Assembly: GCF_026967795.1 (NCBI RefSeq) | Contig: NZ_JAPVBH010000007.1 | Span: 62,001-126,000, forward strand | DNA length: 64,000 nucleotides | Origin: Modestobacter sp. VKM Ac-2986 | Lineage (GTDB): Bacteria; Actinomycetota; Actinomycetes; Mycobacteriales; Geodermatophilaceae | Direction of reading: 5' to 3' | Shown here: one piece after another, positions 45,860 through 54,672 of the stretch | How the letters are laid out: each line of letters begins with the position of its first letter | Position numbering within the stretch: the stretch's first letter is position 1 | Program-made: the position numbers and the translations under genes | The notes under the pieces: model-generated | Seen by the model: the letters and a program-made list of their open reading frames with translations, nothing else | What the model was told of the DNA's origin: nothing | The model's database searches: none

Positions 45860-45865
45860 ACCCTG
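45860..45865 (-). promoter_or_regulatory. -10-like element of the DUF4192 gene
   Basis: CAGGGT on the minus strand ends six bases before the ATG, with no ribosome site. It fits the leaderless group. Confidence 0.4.
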
Positions 45866-45940
45866 GGCCGGGCCCGGCCGGGAGGGAACGGCACCGGGGT
45901 GGTCGAGGAAGCGACCCCCGGATGTGGACGACGGCGGGCG

Positions 45941-46714
45941 TCAGTCCAGCGCGGTGTGCTGGTGGTCGTGTGCCTGCTGCAGCAGCCGGCCCAGGGCCGC
46001 CGGGTCCTCGCTGCCCCCGCCCGCCGGGTCGGTGACGGTGAGGCTGACCAGCCGGTCGCCGTCCAGCGCCATGCCCAGCTGCACCGGCACCGTCAGCGGG
46101 GAACCGTCCGGTGCGGTGAGCGAGAGCGTCATGGTCCGCGCGGCCGAGCCGTCCCCGAGGTCGGGCACCTCCAGCGGGGTGAAGGTGACCGTGGCGGTGC
46201 CGATCTGCGGTGCCGTGATCGTTGCCCTCGGGCAGTCCGCCAGGCTCCGGTCGAGGTCGTCGAGGGAGCCGGCCACCGACGGACCCGCCACGAGCACCTC
46301 GGCGACGGCGGTGCTGCCGGTCTGCGCGGTCTGGGCGGCCAGCCCGGTGACGTCGTCGAGCCGGGGCTGGACCCCCTCGACCGCCGGCGCGCACTCCGGC
46401 GGGGTGACGGTCAGGTCCGCCAGCTCGCCGAGACCACCGCCGAGCTGCCCCTGCTGGGCGAGCAGCTGCTCACCCGTGACCGGCGTGACCTCGGTGCCCG
46501 GGCCGAACGCCTCGGCGGGGAGCAGACCGGCCGAGAGGTCCTCGGGTGCCCCCGGGTTCGCGGTGGTCGGCGCCGGCACCGGGCTGGAGACGCTCGCGAC
46601 CGGCGAGGCGGTGCCCGCCACCTCCGAGCTGCACCCGGCCAGCGCGGCGACACCGAGCAGGCCGGCGGCCAGGATCCCGGCGGGGCGCCGGCGGTGTCGG
46701 GGCGCGGTGGCCAC
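45941..46714 (-). CDS. Putative lipoprotein, unknown function
   Basis: A 257-residue secreted protein. A basic start (TAPRHRRRP) leads to a hydrophobic segment ending in the lipobox LAGC, then a Ser/Pro/Ala linker. The mature part has alternating strands (TVTPPECAPAVEGVQPRLDD; ATVTFTPLEVPDLG; PVQLGMALDGDRLVSLTVTD) and resembles PknH-type sensor or DUF5642-like lipoproteins; this is a weak impression only. The GTG at 46714 puts the lipoprotein signal at the N-terminus; an upstream in-frame GTG would overlap the DoxX gene. Confidence 0.65.
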   Translation of the reverse strand: MATAPRHRRRPAGILAAGLLGVAALAGCSSEVAGTASPVASVSSPVPAPTTANPGAPEDLSAGLLPAEAFGPGTEVTPVTGEQLLAQQGQLGGGLGELADLTVTPPECAPAVEGVQPRLDDVTGLAAQTAQTGSTAVAEVLVAGPSVAGSLDDLDRSLADCPRATITAPQIGTATVTFTPLEVPDLGDGSAARTMTLSLTAPDGSPLTVPVQLGMALDGDRLVSLTVTDPAGGGSEDPAALGRLLQQAHDHQHTALD

Positions 46715-46770
46715 GCCCGGACCCCACGGCCGGACCACCGGCCCGGGCGGGGGCGAGCTCTCCCACCCGG

Positions 46771-47175
46771 TCACGGGGTGACCGTCCGCGTCGACCACCA
46801 CGCCCAGGCCACCAGGACCGGCTGACCGAGCAGGCGCAGGGCGCGCTTCGCGTCGGTGTCCAGCCCGAAGGCGTCCCGGTGCTCGGTGAGCTGGGCGATG
46901 TTGCCCGGGAGGACCGCGACGAAGAACAGCGCCGCCAGCAACCCGATCCGGCGCTGCTCCCGCGGCAGGAGGACGAGCATCAGCCCCAGCCCGATCTCCA
47001 CCACCCCGGACATGAGCACCACCTCGTCGACGTCCAGGGGCACCCAGGGCGGGACCTGCGCGCGGAAGTCCTCGCGAGCGAAGGTCAGGTGGCCGGCGCC
47101 GGCGAGCACGAGCACGCCGCCGAGGACGACGCGGGCCACCGACCGCAGCCGGGTGCGGCTGACCGTGCGGGTCAT
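46771..47175 (-). CDS. DoxX family membrane protein
   Basis: A 134-residue protein with four hydrophobic helices (VARVVLGGVLVLAGAGHLTF; VVLMSGVVEIGLGLMLVLLP; IGLLAALFFVAVLPGNIAQL; QPVLVAWAWW). The GAGHLTF and LPGNIAQL blocks are typical of DoxX-like/MauE-related small membrane proteins. Its role is unknown; relatives are linked to quinone or redox functions. ATG at 47175. It precedes the lipoprotein gene on the same strand. Confidence 0.82.
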   Translation of the reverse strand: MTRTVSRTRLRSVARVVLGGVLVLAGAGHLTFAREDFRAQVPPWVPLDVDEVVLMSGVVEIGLGLMLVLLPREQRRIGLLAALFFVAVLPGNIAQLTEHRDAFGLDTDAKRALRLLGQPVLVAWAWWSTRTVTP

Positions 47176-47378
47176 CGGGACTCCAGGGGGTCGAGGGGCC
47201 CAGACACCGGGTGCCGGCCCTGGTCCCTTGGTCCTGCCCGGCGCCGCTCCGGGCCATGCGCTCGCGCCGGCACCGGTCGCAGCGCACCCCGGCCCCGTGT
47301 GCCGTCCCGGCCGCGCACCGGGTGGCCGGACAGGTGTCCCTCCGCGGCGACCGCTCCGGCGCCGCGGGACGGTCTGGT

Positions 47379-47384
47379 TAGAGT
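47379..47384 (+). promoter_or_regulatory. -10 element of the glycosyltransferase operon
   Basis: TAGAGT ends seven bases before the ATG of the first glycosyltransferase gene. No ribosome site is present, so the operon mRNA is probably leaderless. It is the only promoter-like sequence seen for the five coupled genes. Confidence 0.5.
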
Positions 47385-47391
47385 CCCCGGC

Positions 47392-48636
47392 ATGGGACGG
47401 TCGCTCCGGGTCGCGCTGCTGTCCTACCGCTCCAAGCCGCACGGCGGCGGGCAGGGCGTCTACGTCCGGGCGCTGTCGCACGAGCTGCGCGAGCTCGGTC
47501 ACCGGGTCGAGGTGTTCAGCGGCCAGCCCTACCCCGAGCTGGTCGACGGGGTGCCGCTGACCCGGGTGCAGAGCCTGGACCTCTACCGGGAGCCCGACCC
47601 CTTCCGCACGCCGCGGCCCGGCGAGTTCTCCGGCGTCCTGGACGTGGCCGAGTGGGCCGCGATGTGCACGGCCGGCTTCCCCGAGCCGCTGACGTTCAGC
47701 CTCCGCGCGGCCCGGCTGCTGGGCTCCCGCGCGGGCGACTTCGACCTGGTGCACGACAACCAGTCCCTCGGCTACGGCCTGCTGCAGCTGCAGCGGCGCG
47801 GGCTGCCCACGGTCGCCACCGTGCACCACCCGGTGCAGATCGACCGCGACCTCGAGCTGGCCGCCGCGACCACCCGCCGCCGGAGGCTGCAGCTGCGCCG
47901 CTGGTACGGCTTCACCACGATGCAGGCCCGGGTCGCCCCGCGGCTGGACGGCATCACCACCGTCTCCGAGAGCTCCCGGCGGGACGTCGAGACCCACCTG
48001 GGCGTGCCCGCCGCAGGCGTCCGGGTGGTCCCGGTGGGCATCGACCCGACGGTCTTCACGCCCCCGCCCGGCACCGCCCGCCGGGACGCCGACCACGTCG
48101 TGGTGACCACCAGCGCCGACGTCCCGCTCAAGGGGCTGGTGCACCTGCTGGAGGCCGTCGCCAAGCTGCGCACCGAGCGCGACGTCCGGCTGACCGTCGT
48201 CGGCACCGCCCGCCCGGGCGGGCCGGCCGCGACGGCGCTGGACCGGCTGGGGATCGCCGACGCGGTGCGGTTCACCGGCCCGATCCCCACCGAGGAGCTG
48301 GTGTCGCTGCTGCAGACGGCCACCGTCGCCGCCGTCCCGTCGCTGTACGAGGGCTTCTCGCTGCCGGCGATCGAGGCGATGGCCTGCGGCACCCCGCTGG
48401 TGGCCACCGACGGCGGCGCGCTGCCGGAGGTGGTCGGCACGCACGCCGGCGTGACGGTGCCGGCCGGGGACGTCGACCGGCTGGCCGAGGGACTGCAACT
48501 GGTGCTGGACCACCCGACGTTCGGCGAGCAGCTGGGCCGCGCCGGGCGCGCGCGGGTGCTGTCGCAGTTCACCTGGCGGCGCACCGCCGAGCGCACCGCC
48601 GAGTGGTACGCCGACGTGCTGGACCGGCGCCGCTGA
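47392..48636 (+). CDS. Glycosyltransferase family 4 protein
   Basis: A 414-residue GT-B enzyme. The N-terminal glycine motif is KPHGGGQGVYVRALSHEL; the C-terminal donor-binding domain has YEGFSLPAIEAMACGTPLVA (E-x7-E) and GITTVSESSRRDVETHLGV. It transfers a sugar from a nucleotide-sugar donor to an unknown acceptor on the cytosolic side. No membrane helix. It opens a five-gene operon in which each stop overlaps the next start by 1-4 bases. Confidence 0.92.
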   Translation: MGRSLRVALLSYRSKPHGGGQGVYVRALSHELRELGHRVEVFSGQPYPELVDGVPLTRVQSLDLYREPDPFRTPRPGEFSGVLDVAEWAAMCTAGFPEPLTFSLRAARLLGSRAGDFDLVHDNQSLGYGLLQLQRRGLPTVATVHHPVQIDRDLELAAATTRRRRLQLRRWYGFTTMQARVAPRLDGITTVSESSRRDVETHLGVPAAGVRVVPVGIDPTVFTPPPGTARRDADHVVVTTSADVPLKGLVHLLEAVAKLRTERDVRLTVVGTARPGGPAATALDRLGIADAVRFTGPIPTEELVSLLQTATVAAVPSLYEGFSLPAIEAMACGTPLVATDGGALPEVVGTHAGVTVPAGDVDRLAEGLQLVLDHPTFGEQLGRAGRARVLSQFTWRRTAERTAEWYADVLDRRR

Positions 48637-49346
48637 TGCTCACCGTCGACTACGACCTGCTCGGCGTCCGGCCCGGGATGCGGGTGCTGGACCTGGGCTG
48701 CGGTGAGGGCCGGCACGCCTTCGAGGCCTACCGCCGCGGCGCCGACGTGCTCGCCGTCGACTGGGGGCAGCACGAGGTCGCCACCACCGCGCAGTGGCTG
48801 GGCGCGATCGCCGCCGCCGGCGAGGCACCCGAGGGTGCCCGGGCCGCGGTGGCCCGTGGTGACCTGCGCGCGCTGCCGGTGCCCGACGCCAGCGTCGACC
48901 GGGTGATCGCCTCGGAGGTGCTCGAGCACATCGTCGACGACGCGGCGGCGATCGCCGAGATCGCCCGGGTGCTGCGGCCCGGCGGCCGGGTCGCGGTCAC
49001 CGTCCCCCGCTACGGGCCGGAGGCGGTCTGCTGGGCGCTGTCGGACGGCTACCACGCCAACGAGGGCGGCCACATCCGCATCTACCGCGGCGACCAGCTG
49101 TCGGAGAAGCTGTCCGCCGCGGGGCTGCGGCCGACCGACACCCACCACGCGCACGCCCTGCACGCCCCCTACTGGTGGCTCAAGTGCGCGGTCGGCGTCG
49201 ACCGGGAGAACGTGCTGACCCGGGCCTACCACCGGGTGCTGGTCTGGGACCTGGTCAAGCGCCCGTGGCCGACCCGCACCGCCGAGCGGCTGCTGGACCC
49301 GGTGCTGGGCAAGTCGTTCGTCGTCTACGCCGACAAGCCCGCGTGA
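48636..49346 (+). CDS. Class I SAM-dependent methyltransferase
   Basis: A 236-residue Methyltransf_11-type enzyme. Motif I is VLDLGCGEGRHAFEAYRRGA, motif II ends in VDWGQHEV, and IASEVLEHIVDDAAAIAEIARVLRPGG follows in consecutive blocks. Two conserved His-rich segments near the end (DTHHAHALHAPYWWLK) are unusual and may shape the acceptor site. ATG overlaps the GT4 stop by one base. Methylation of the glycan or its carrier is a reasonable guess. Confidence 0.9.
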   Translation: MLTVDYDLLGVRPGMRVLDLGCGEGRHAFEAYRRGADVLAVDWGQHEVATTAQWLGAIAAAGEAPEGARAAVARGDLRALPVPDASVDRVIASEVLEHIVDDAAAIAEIARVLRPGGRVAVTVPRYGPEAVCWALSDGYHANEGGHIRIYRGDQLSEKLSAAGLRPTDTHHAHALHAPYWWLKCAVGVDRENVLTRAYHRVLVWDLVKRPWPTRTAERLLDPVLGKSFVVYADKPA

Positions 49347-50410
49347 CCGACCTCCCCGAGGTGCCCGGCGTGCTGAGCGCCGACCAGCTGCGGACGACGG
49401 TGGCCGCGATCGCCGCCGAGCAGGCCGCCGACGGCGCGCTCCCCTGGCACCGCGGCGGGCAGCTGGACGCCTGGGACTCCGTCGAGGCGGCGATGGCCCT
49501 GGACGTCGGCGGCGAGCACGACCGCGCCCTGGCCGCCTACGGCTGGCTGGCCCGCTCCCAGCGCCCCGACGGCTCGTGGGCCGCGGAGTACCGGGACGGC
49601 GCCGTCACCGCCCCGGCCGCGGAGAGCAACCACGCCGGCTACCTCGCCGTCGGCGTCTGGCACTCCTGGCTGTGCACCGGGGACGACGGCGCGGTCGACC
49701 GGCTGTGGCCCGCCGTGCGCCGCGCACTCGACCTGGTCACGGCGATGCAGCTGGCCAGCGGCGCGATCAGCTGGGCGCTGCGCCCCGACGGCACCCCCGA
49801 CGACCTCGCGCTGCTGACCGGCAACGCCAGCCTCCTCCAGGCGCTGCGCTGCGGCATCGCGCTGGCCGGCCTGGTCGGTGAGCCGCAGCCGGACTGGGAC
49901 CTCGCCGCCACCTCACTCGGCACCGCGCTGCGCGAGCGACCCGCGGCCTTCGCCGACCGGTCGCGGTGGTCGATGGACTGGTACTACCCGGTGCTGGCCG
50001 GCGCCCTGACCGGCACCGCGGCCGACGCCCGGCTCGCCGCCGGCTGGGACACCTTCGTCGTCCCGGGGAGGGGCGTGCGCTGCGTCGCCGACCGCCCCTG
50101 GGTGACGGGCGCGGAGACCTGCGAGCTCGCCCTGGCGCTGACCGCCGCCGACCGCCGGGACGACGCGGCCGCACAGTTGGCCGCCATGCAGCACCTGCGG
50201 GCCGAGGACGGGTCGTACTGGACCGGCCTGGTGCTCACCGACGGCGTCCGCTGGCCGGTCGAGCGCACCACCTGGACGGCGGCCGCGGTGGTCCTGGCCG
50301 CCGACGCGATCGCCGGCACCGGTCCCGCCGCCGGGTTGTTCGCCGACCCGGCCGCGCTGGACCGCCCGGCCCGGGAGGCGCGGGACCGGCCTGGGAAGAT
50401 TGCCGGGTGA
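49343..50410 (+). CDS. Prenyltransferase/squalene-cyclase-like alpha/alpha-barrel protein
   Basis: A 355-residue protein with terpene-cyclase/prenyltransferase-like helical repeats. QW-type motifs are visible: ARSQRPDGSWAAEYRDG (about 70-86) and MQHLRAEDGSYWTG (about 275-290), plus a degenerate MQLASGAISWAL. A triterpene-cyclase DxDD acid motif is not found, so cyclase activity is doubtful. The fold also occurs in glycosidases and unsaturated-glucuronyl hydrolases; HRGGQLDAWDSVEAAMAL could fit such a role. The GTG overlaps the methyltransferase stop by four bases. Confidence 0.75.
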   Translation: MTDLPEVPGVLSADQLRTTVAAIAAEQAADGALPWHRGGQLDAWDSVEAAMALDVGGEHDRALAAYGWLARSQRPDGSWAAEYRDGAVTAPAAESNHAGYLAVGVWHSWLCTGDDGAVDRLWPAVRRALDLVTAMQLASGAISWALRPDGTPDDLALLTGNASLLQALRCGIALAGLVGEPQPDWDLAATSLGTALRERPAAFADRSRWSMDWYYPVLAGALTGTAADARLAAGWDTFVVPGRGVRCVADRPWVTGAETCELALALTAADRRDDAAAQLAAMQHLRAEDGSYWTGLVLTDGVRWPVERTTWTAAAVVLAADAIAGTGPAAGLFADPAALDRPAREARDRPGKIAG

Positions 50411-51258
50411 CGCCACCGCCGGAACCCGCCGAGGTGACGTGCGTGATCGCCAGCCGCAACCGCCGCGACGACCTGCTGGCCAGCCTGCCCCGACACGAGG
50501 CGCCCGTCGTCCTGGTCGACAACGCCTCCACCGACGACACCGTCGCCGCCGTCGCCCGGGCGCACCCCGAGGTGACCGTCGTCCCGCTGCCGGAGAACGT
50601 CGGCGCCGTCGCCCGCACCATCGGCGTCGAGCACGCCGGCACCCCGTTCGTGGCCTTCACCGACGACGACTCGTGGTGGGCGCCCGGCGACCTGGCCCGC
50701 GCGGTCGAGGTCATGCGCGCGCACCCCCGCCTCGGGCTGCTCGCCGCGCGGATCCTCGTCGGCCCCGAGAACCGGCTGGACCCGGTCTGTACCGAGATGG
50801 CGCAGAGCCCGCTGCGCCGCGAGCCCGACCTGCCCGGCCCCTCGCTGCTGGGCTTCGTCGCCTGCGCCGCGCTGGTGCGGGTCGAGGCGTTCGCCGCCGT
50901 CGGCGGCTTCGACGACGTGGTGCGCTTCCCCGGCGAGGAGGAGCGGGTCGCCCTCGACCTGGCCGCCGCCGGCTGGGGGCTGGCCTACGTCGACGAGGTC
51001 ACCGTGCACCACCACCCCTCGACCCACCGCGACGCGAACACCGTCCGGCAGACCGGCATCTGGCGCAGCCGGGTGCTCACCGCACTGATGCGCTACCCGC
51101 TGCCGGCGCTCGCCGGGCAGCTGCTGCGGGCCGCGCGGGCCGGGCGGCCCGGCGTCCGGGGGCTGGCCAGCGCCGTCCCCCGGGTGCCGGCCGCGCTGCG
51201 GGCCCGCCGCGTCCTGCCCACCACCGTCATGACCGGAGTCCGGGAGCTGCAGGGATGA
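50407..51258 (+). CDS. Glycosyltransferase family 2 protein 1
   Basis: A 283-residue GT-A enzyme. VTCVIASRNRRDDLLASL and VLVDNASTDDTV bind the nucleotide, FVAFTDDDSWWAPGDLARAV holds the metal-binding DDD, and FPGEEERVALDLAAAGWGLAYVDEVTVHHHPS is the acceptor-side block, seen in consecutive pieces. It resembles rhamnosyltransferase-type GT2 proteins. GTG overlaps the preceding stop by four bases. It is a paralogue of the next gene. Confidence 0.9.
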   Translation: MTPPPEPAEVTCVIASRNRRDDLLASLPRHEAPVVLVDNASTDDTVAAVARAHPEVTVVPLPENVGAVARTIGVEHAGTPFVAFTDDDSWWAPGDLARAVEVMRAHPRLGLLAARILVGPENRLDPVCTEMAQSPLRREPDLPGPSLLGFVACAALVRVEAFAAVGGFDDVVRFPGEEERVALDLAAAGWGLAYVDEVTVHHHPSTHRDANTVRQTGIWRSRVLTALMRYPLPALAGQLLRAARAGRPGVRGLASAVPRVPAALRARRVLPTTVMTGVRELQG

Positions 51259-52163
51259 CCGACCACACCCCCGATCCGCGGGTCGCCGTCGTGGTGATCA
51301 CGCACAACCGGCGCGACGAGCTGCTGCTCGCGCTGTCCCGGCTGCGCGAGCTGCCCGAGCAGCCGCACGTGGTCGTCGTCGACAACGGCTCGGCCGACGG
51401 CACCGCCGCGGCCGTGCTGCGGGACCACCCGTGGGTGGAGCTGATCGCCAGCGACGAGAACCTGGGCGCGGTCGGCCGCAACCTCGGCGTCGCCCGGCTG
51501 TCGACCCCCTACGTGGCCTTCTGCGACGACGACACCTGGTGGGACCCGGGCTCGCTGCGCGCCGCCGCCGACGCCCTCGACGCCCACCCGCGGCTCGCGG
51601 TGATCACCGCCCGCATCCTGGTCGAGCCCGGCGGCGTCGAGGACCCGATCGTGGTCGAGCTGCGCGACTCCCCCGTCGTCGGCGCGGACTGGCTGCCCGG
51701 GCCGGCGCTCGGCAGCTTCCTGGCCGGGGCGAGCGTGCTGCGCCGCTCGGCGTTCGACGAGGTCGGCGGCTTCAGCGCCCGGCTGTGGCTGGGGGGCGAG
51801 GAGGAGCTGATGGCCGGCGACCTCGCCGCCCGCGGCTGGGAGCTGTGCTACCTGGAGCACCTGACCATCCACCACCAGGCCAGCACCGCCCGCGACCCGC
51901 ACAAGCGCCGGGCCGACGGCATCCGCAACACCCTCTGGACGACGTGGCTGCGCCGTCCGCTGCGGCCCGCGCTGCGCCGCACCGTGCACCTGCTGCGCAC
52001 CGTGCCGCGGGACAAGGTCACCGCCGTCGGGATCGCTCGTGCAGTGCGCGGCCTCCCCTGGGTGCTGCGCGAGCGGCAGGTGCTGCCCCCGCACGCCGAG
52101 GCCCGGTTCGCCGCCCTCGAGGACGCACAGAAGAAGTCGACGGCCCGCCGCTACGTCAGCTGA
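51255..52163 (+). CDS. Glycosyltransferase family 2 protein 2
   Basis: A 302-residue GT-A enzyme with VAVVVITHNRRDELLLALSR, VVVVDNGSADGTA, YVAFCDDDTWWDPGSL and LGGEEELMAGDLAARGWELCY. It aligns with the preceding protein along the whole catalytic domain (shared ARILV, PGP, GGF, GEEE, HH blocks), so the pair arose by tandem duplication. The C-terminal tail is basic. ATG overlaps the preceding stop by four bases. It ends the operon. Confidence 0.9.
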   Translation: MTDHTPDPRVAVVVITHNRRDELLLALSRLRELPEQPHVVVVDNGSADGTAAAVLRDHPWVELIASDENLGAVGRNLGVARLSTPYVAFCDDDTWWDPGSLRAAADALDAHPRLAVITARILVEPGGVEDPIVVELRDSPVVGADWLPGPALGSFLAGASVLRRSAFDEVGGFSARLWLGGEEELMAGDLAARGWELCYLEHLTIHHQASTARDPHKRRADGIRNTLWTTWLRRPLRPALRRTVHLLRTVPRDKVTAVGIARAVRGLPWVLRERQVLPPHAEARFAALEDAQKKSTARRYVS

Positions 52164-52175
52164 CGCCCGCCGGGG

Positions 52176-52523
<348 letters not shown>

Positions 52524-52584
52524 TCCCCCATCGTCCTCCGCTCAGGGAGTCCCACCGCTCGGCGGACGATGCGCGGGGACTCCG

Positions 52585-53208
52585 TCAGCGGGACGTGCGG
52601 CGCAGCAGCCGCAGCGAGCCGGTGCCCGGCAGCTCGGTGAACTCCCCGGACGCCAGCACCCGCGAGTAGACGCCGAACGGGGCCTGGCCGCCGTCGGCCG
52701 GGTCGGGGAAGACGTCGTGCACGGCCAGGGTCCCGCCGACGGCGACCTTGGCGACCCAGGCGTCCTGGTCGCGGCGGGCGGACTCCTCGGTGTGGCTGCC
52801 GTCGAGGAACAGCAGCGCCAGCGGGGTCGACCACAGCGGGGCCAGCACCTCCGACCGGGCGACGACGGCGACCACGACGTCCTCCGCGCCGGCGTCGGCG
52901 ATGGTGCGGCGGAAGCCGGGCAGGGTGTCGATCCGCCCCACCCGCGGGTCGACCAGCTCGGGCTGGTGGTACTCCCAGCCGGGCTGGTGCTCCTCGGAGC
53001 CGCGGTGGTGGTCGACGGTGACCACCTGACGGCCGGACTCGCGGGCCGCGGCGGCCAGGTAGAGGGCGGACTTGCCCAGCCAGCTGCCGATCTCCAGCAG
53101 CGGCCCGGGCACGGTCACCGCACGTGCCGCGGCGTACAGGGCGCGGCCCTCGTCCGGGGGCATGAAGCCGGGTGCGGCGGCCGCGGCGGCCAGCAGGTCG
53201 GCGGTCAC
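52585..53208 (-). CDS. Class I SAM-dependent methyltransferase (Methyltransf_24-like)
   Basis: A 207-residue enzyme with LLEIGSWLGKSALYLAAAAR as motif I, then VVTVDHHRGSEEHQPGWEYH and LALLFLDGSHTEESARRDQDAW. This architecture (LDGxHxY/E, Asp-rich) is found in O-methyltransferases of polysaccharide and natural-product clusters. GTG at 53208; its start overlaps the YibE/F stop by four bases. It faces the glycosyltransferase operon and may serve the same pathway, which is inference. Confidence 0.87.
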   Translation of the reverse strand: MTADLLAAAAAAPGFMPPDEGRALYAAARAVTVPGPLLEIGSWLGKSALYLAAAARESGRQVVTVDHHRGSEEHQPGWEYHQPELVDPRVGRIDTLPGFRRTIADAGAEDVVVAVVARSEVLAPLWSTPLALLFLDGSHTEESARRDQDAWVAKVAVGGTLAVHDVFPDPADGGQAPFGVYSRVLASGEFTELPGTGSLRLLRRTSR

Positions 53209-54626
53209 CGCGGGTCCCGGGGGCGCGGCGCCCCGCCGCTGGGCTCGCCCCGGGGCGGCGGGTCGGCCGGTCGCCGTCCGGCAGGGTGGGCACCGGGACG
53301 GCGGACCGCCTGACCCGACGCGGTCGACGGGCCCGGCGCCGCCGCGGCCGCGGCCCGGGCGGCGGGTGCCGGCGCCGGCTCCTCAGCCGGGGTGGCAGAG
53401 GAGGCGGCGGTGGCCACCAGGGCGCCGATCAGGGTGGTCACCGGCACGGCCAGCACCAGCGAGATCCCGGCCACCAGCGTGCCGATCACCTGCTCGCCGA
53501 CCTCGGTGCCGGTGAGCGTCGTCCAGAACGGCCGCTGGTACAGCTCGAACAGCAGCAGCAGCGGCAGTGACGCCCCGGCGTAGGCGAAGACGATCGTGTA
53601 GACCGTCGAGGCGATGTGGTCGCGGCCGATCGCCATGCCGCGACGGAACAGCTCCAGCCAGCCGGCCCGCGGCGAGGCCTCGTGCAGCTGCCAGACCGCC
53701 GAGGCCTGGGTGATCGTGACGTCGTTGAGGATGCCCAGCCCGGCGACCACCATCGCGGCCAGCACCAGCCCGGAGAAGTCCAGCGTCGGGTCGAACTGGA
53801 GCAGCGTCACCGCCTCCTCGCTGGAGAACCCGGTGAGCCGGGCCGCGGCCACCGACGCGGCGCCCAGCACCGCCGACAGGGCGAGCCCGAAGAGGGTGCC
53901 CAGCAGCGCCGTCGTCGTCCGGGCGGAGAAGCCGTGCGCCAGGTAGAGGACGACGAACATGATCGTCGAGGAGCCGACCAGGCTGACCCAGATCGGCGAG
54001 CCGCCGTCGAGCAGGCCGGGCAGCATGAAGGTGAGCAGGACGGCGAAGGCGAAGCCCAGCCCGAGCAGCGCGAGCAGCCCGCGCAGCCGGGCGACCGCGC
54101 CGACGATGGCGGTGAAGGCGATCGCCAGCACCACGATCGGGGTGCCGCGCGGGAAGTCCCGGAAGGCGTAGCTCGGGGAGCCGGTCTCGATGCCGGGGTC
54201 GCGGCTGAGCACGAGTTCGTCACCCACCTCGACGCCCTCGGTCACCACCTCGGGGGGCAGTTCGACCTGGACGTACTCACCGGCGCTCTCTCCCTCGGCG
54301 ACGACCATCACCGCCCGGGCGCAGGTCTGGGCCGGGGCGTTGCCGGTGGCCTCGGCGCACTCGAAGGGCTCCAGCGAGGCGATCGTGCCCTGCGGGTAGG
54401 TCGTGCCCGGTGGCAGGAAGGAGGCCGCCGCCTGCTGGGCCGCGGTCTGCTCGCTCTGCGGCCACAGAGCGACCAGGCCGACGAGCGTGGCGATGCCGAT
54501 CGGGACGAGCACGACGAGCATCAGCCGGACCGCCCGGCGCCGTCTGGCCGTCGCCAGCGGGTCGGGCGGGAGGACCTCGCCGTCGGGTCCGGTGACGGGT
54601 CCGTGGCTGTGGGTGTGGGCCGGCAC
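53205..54626 (-). CDS. YibE/F family membrane protein
   Basis: A 473-residue protein with a His-rich start (PAHTHSHGPVTGPDG), one N-terminal helix (LMLVVLVPIGIATLVGLVAL), an extracytoplasmic beta domain (about 75-150) and seven or so C-terminal helices (from PIVVLAIAFTAIVGAVARLR). GLGILNDVTITQASAVWQL is the YibE/F signature. Function unknown. The last 70 residues are Ala/Pro-rich and disordered. The GTG at 54626 is six bases after TAGCCT on the minus strand, a strong leaderless case. Confidence 0.87.
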   Translation of the reverse strand: MPAHTHSHGPVTGPDGEVLPPDPLATARRRRAVRLMLVVLVPIGIATLVGLVALWPQSEQTAAQQAAASFLPPGTTYPQGTIASLEPFECAEATGNAPAQTCARAVMVVAEGESAGEYVQVELPPEVVTEGVEVGDELVLSRDPGIETGSPSYAFRDFPRGTPIVVLAIAFTAIVGAVARLRGLLALLGLGFAFAVLLTFMLPGLLDGGSPIWVSLVGSSTIMFVVLYLAHGFSARTTTALLGTLFGLALSAVLGAASVAAARLTGFSSEEAVTLLQFDPTLDFSGLVLAAMVVAGLGILNDVTITQASAVWQLHEASPRAGWLELFRRGMAIGRDHIASTVYTIVFAYAGASLPLLLLFELYQRPFWTTLTGTEVGEQVIGTLVAGISLVLAVPVTTLIGALVATAASSATPAEEPAPAPAARAAAAAAPGPSTASGQAVRRPGAHPAGRRPADPPPRGEPSGGAPRPRDPR

Positions 54627-54632
54627 GCGGTC

Positions 54633-54638
54633 AGGCTA
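54633..54638 (-). promoter_or_regulatory. -10 element of the YibE/F gene
   Basis: TAGCCT on the minus strand ends exactly six bases before the GTG start; no Shine-Dalgarno sequence lies between. Confidence 0.5.
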
Positions 54639-54672
54639 GGCCGCCCGCGCGCCGGCACCGGGGACCCGGGGC

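Noticed and set aside
49343..50410. Terpene or hopanoid biosynthesis locus
   Set aside because: No DxDD motif, no squalene or prenyl diphosphate genes nearby; neighbours act on sugars.
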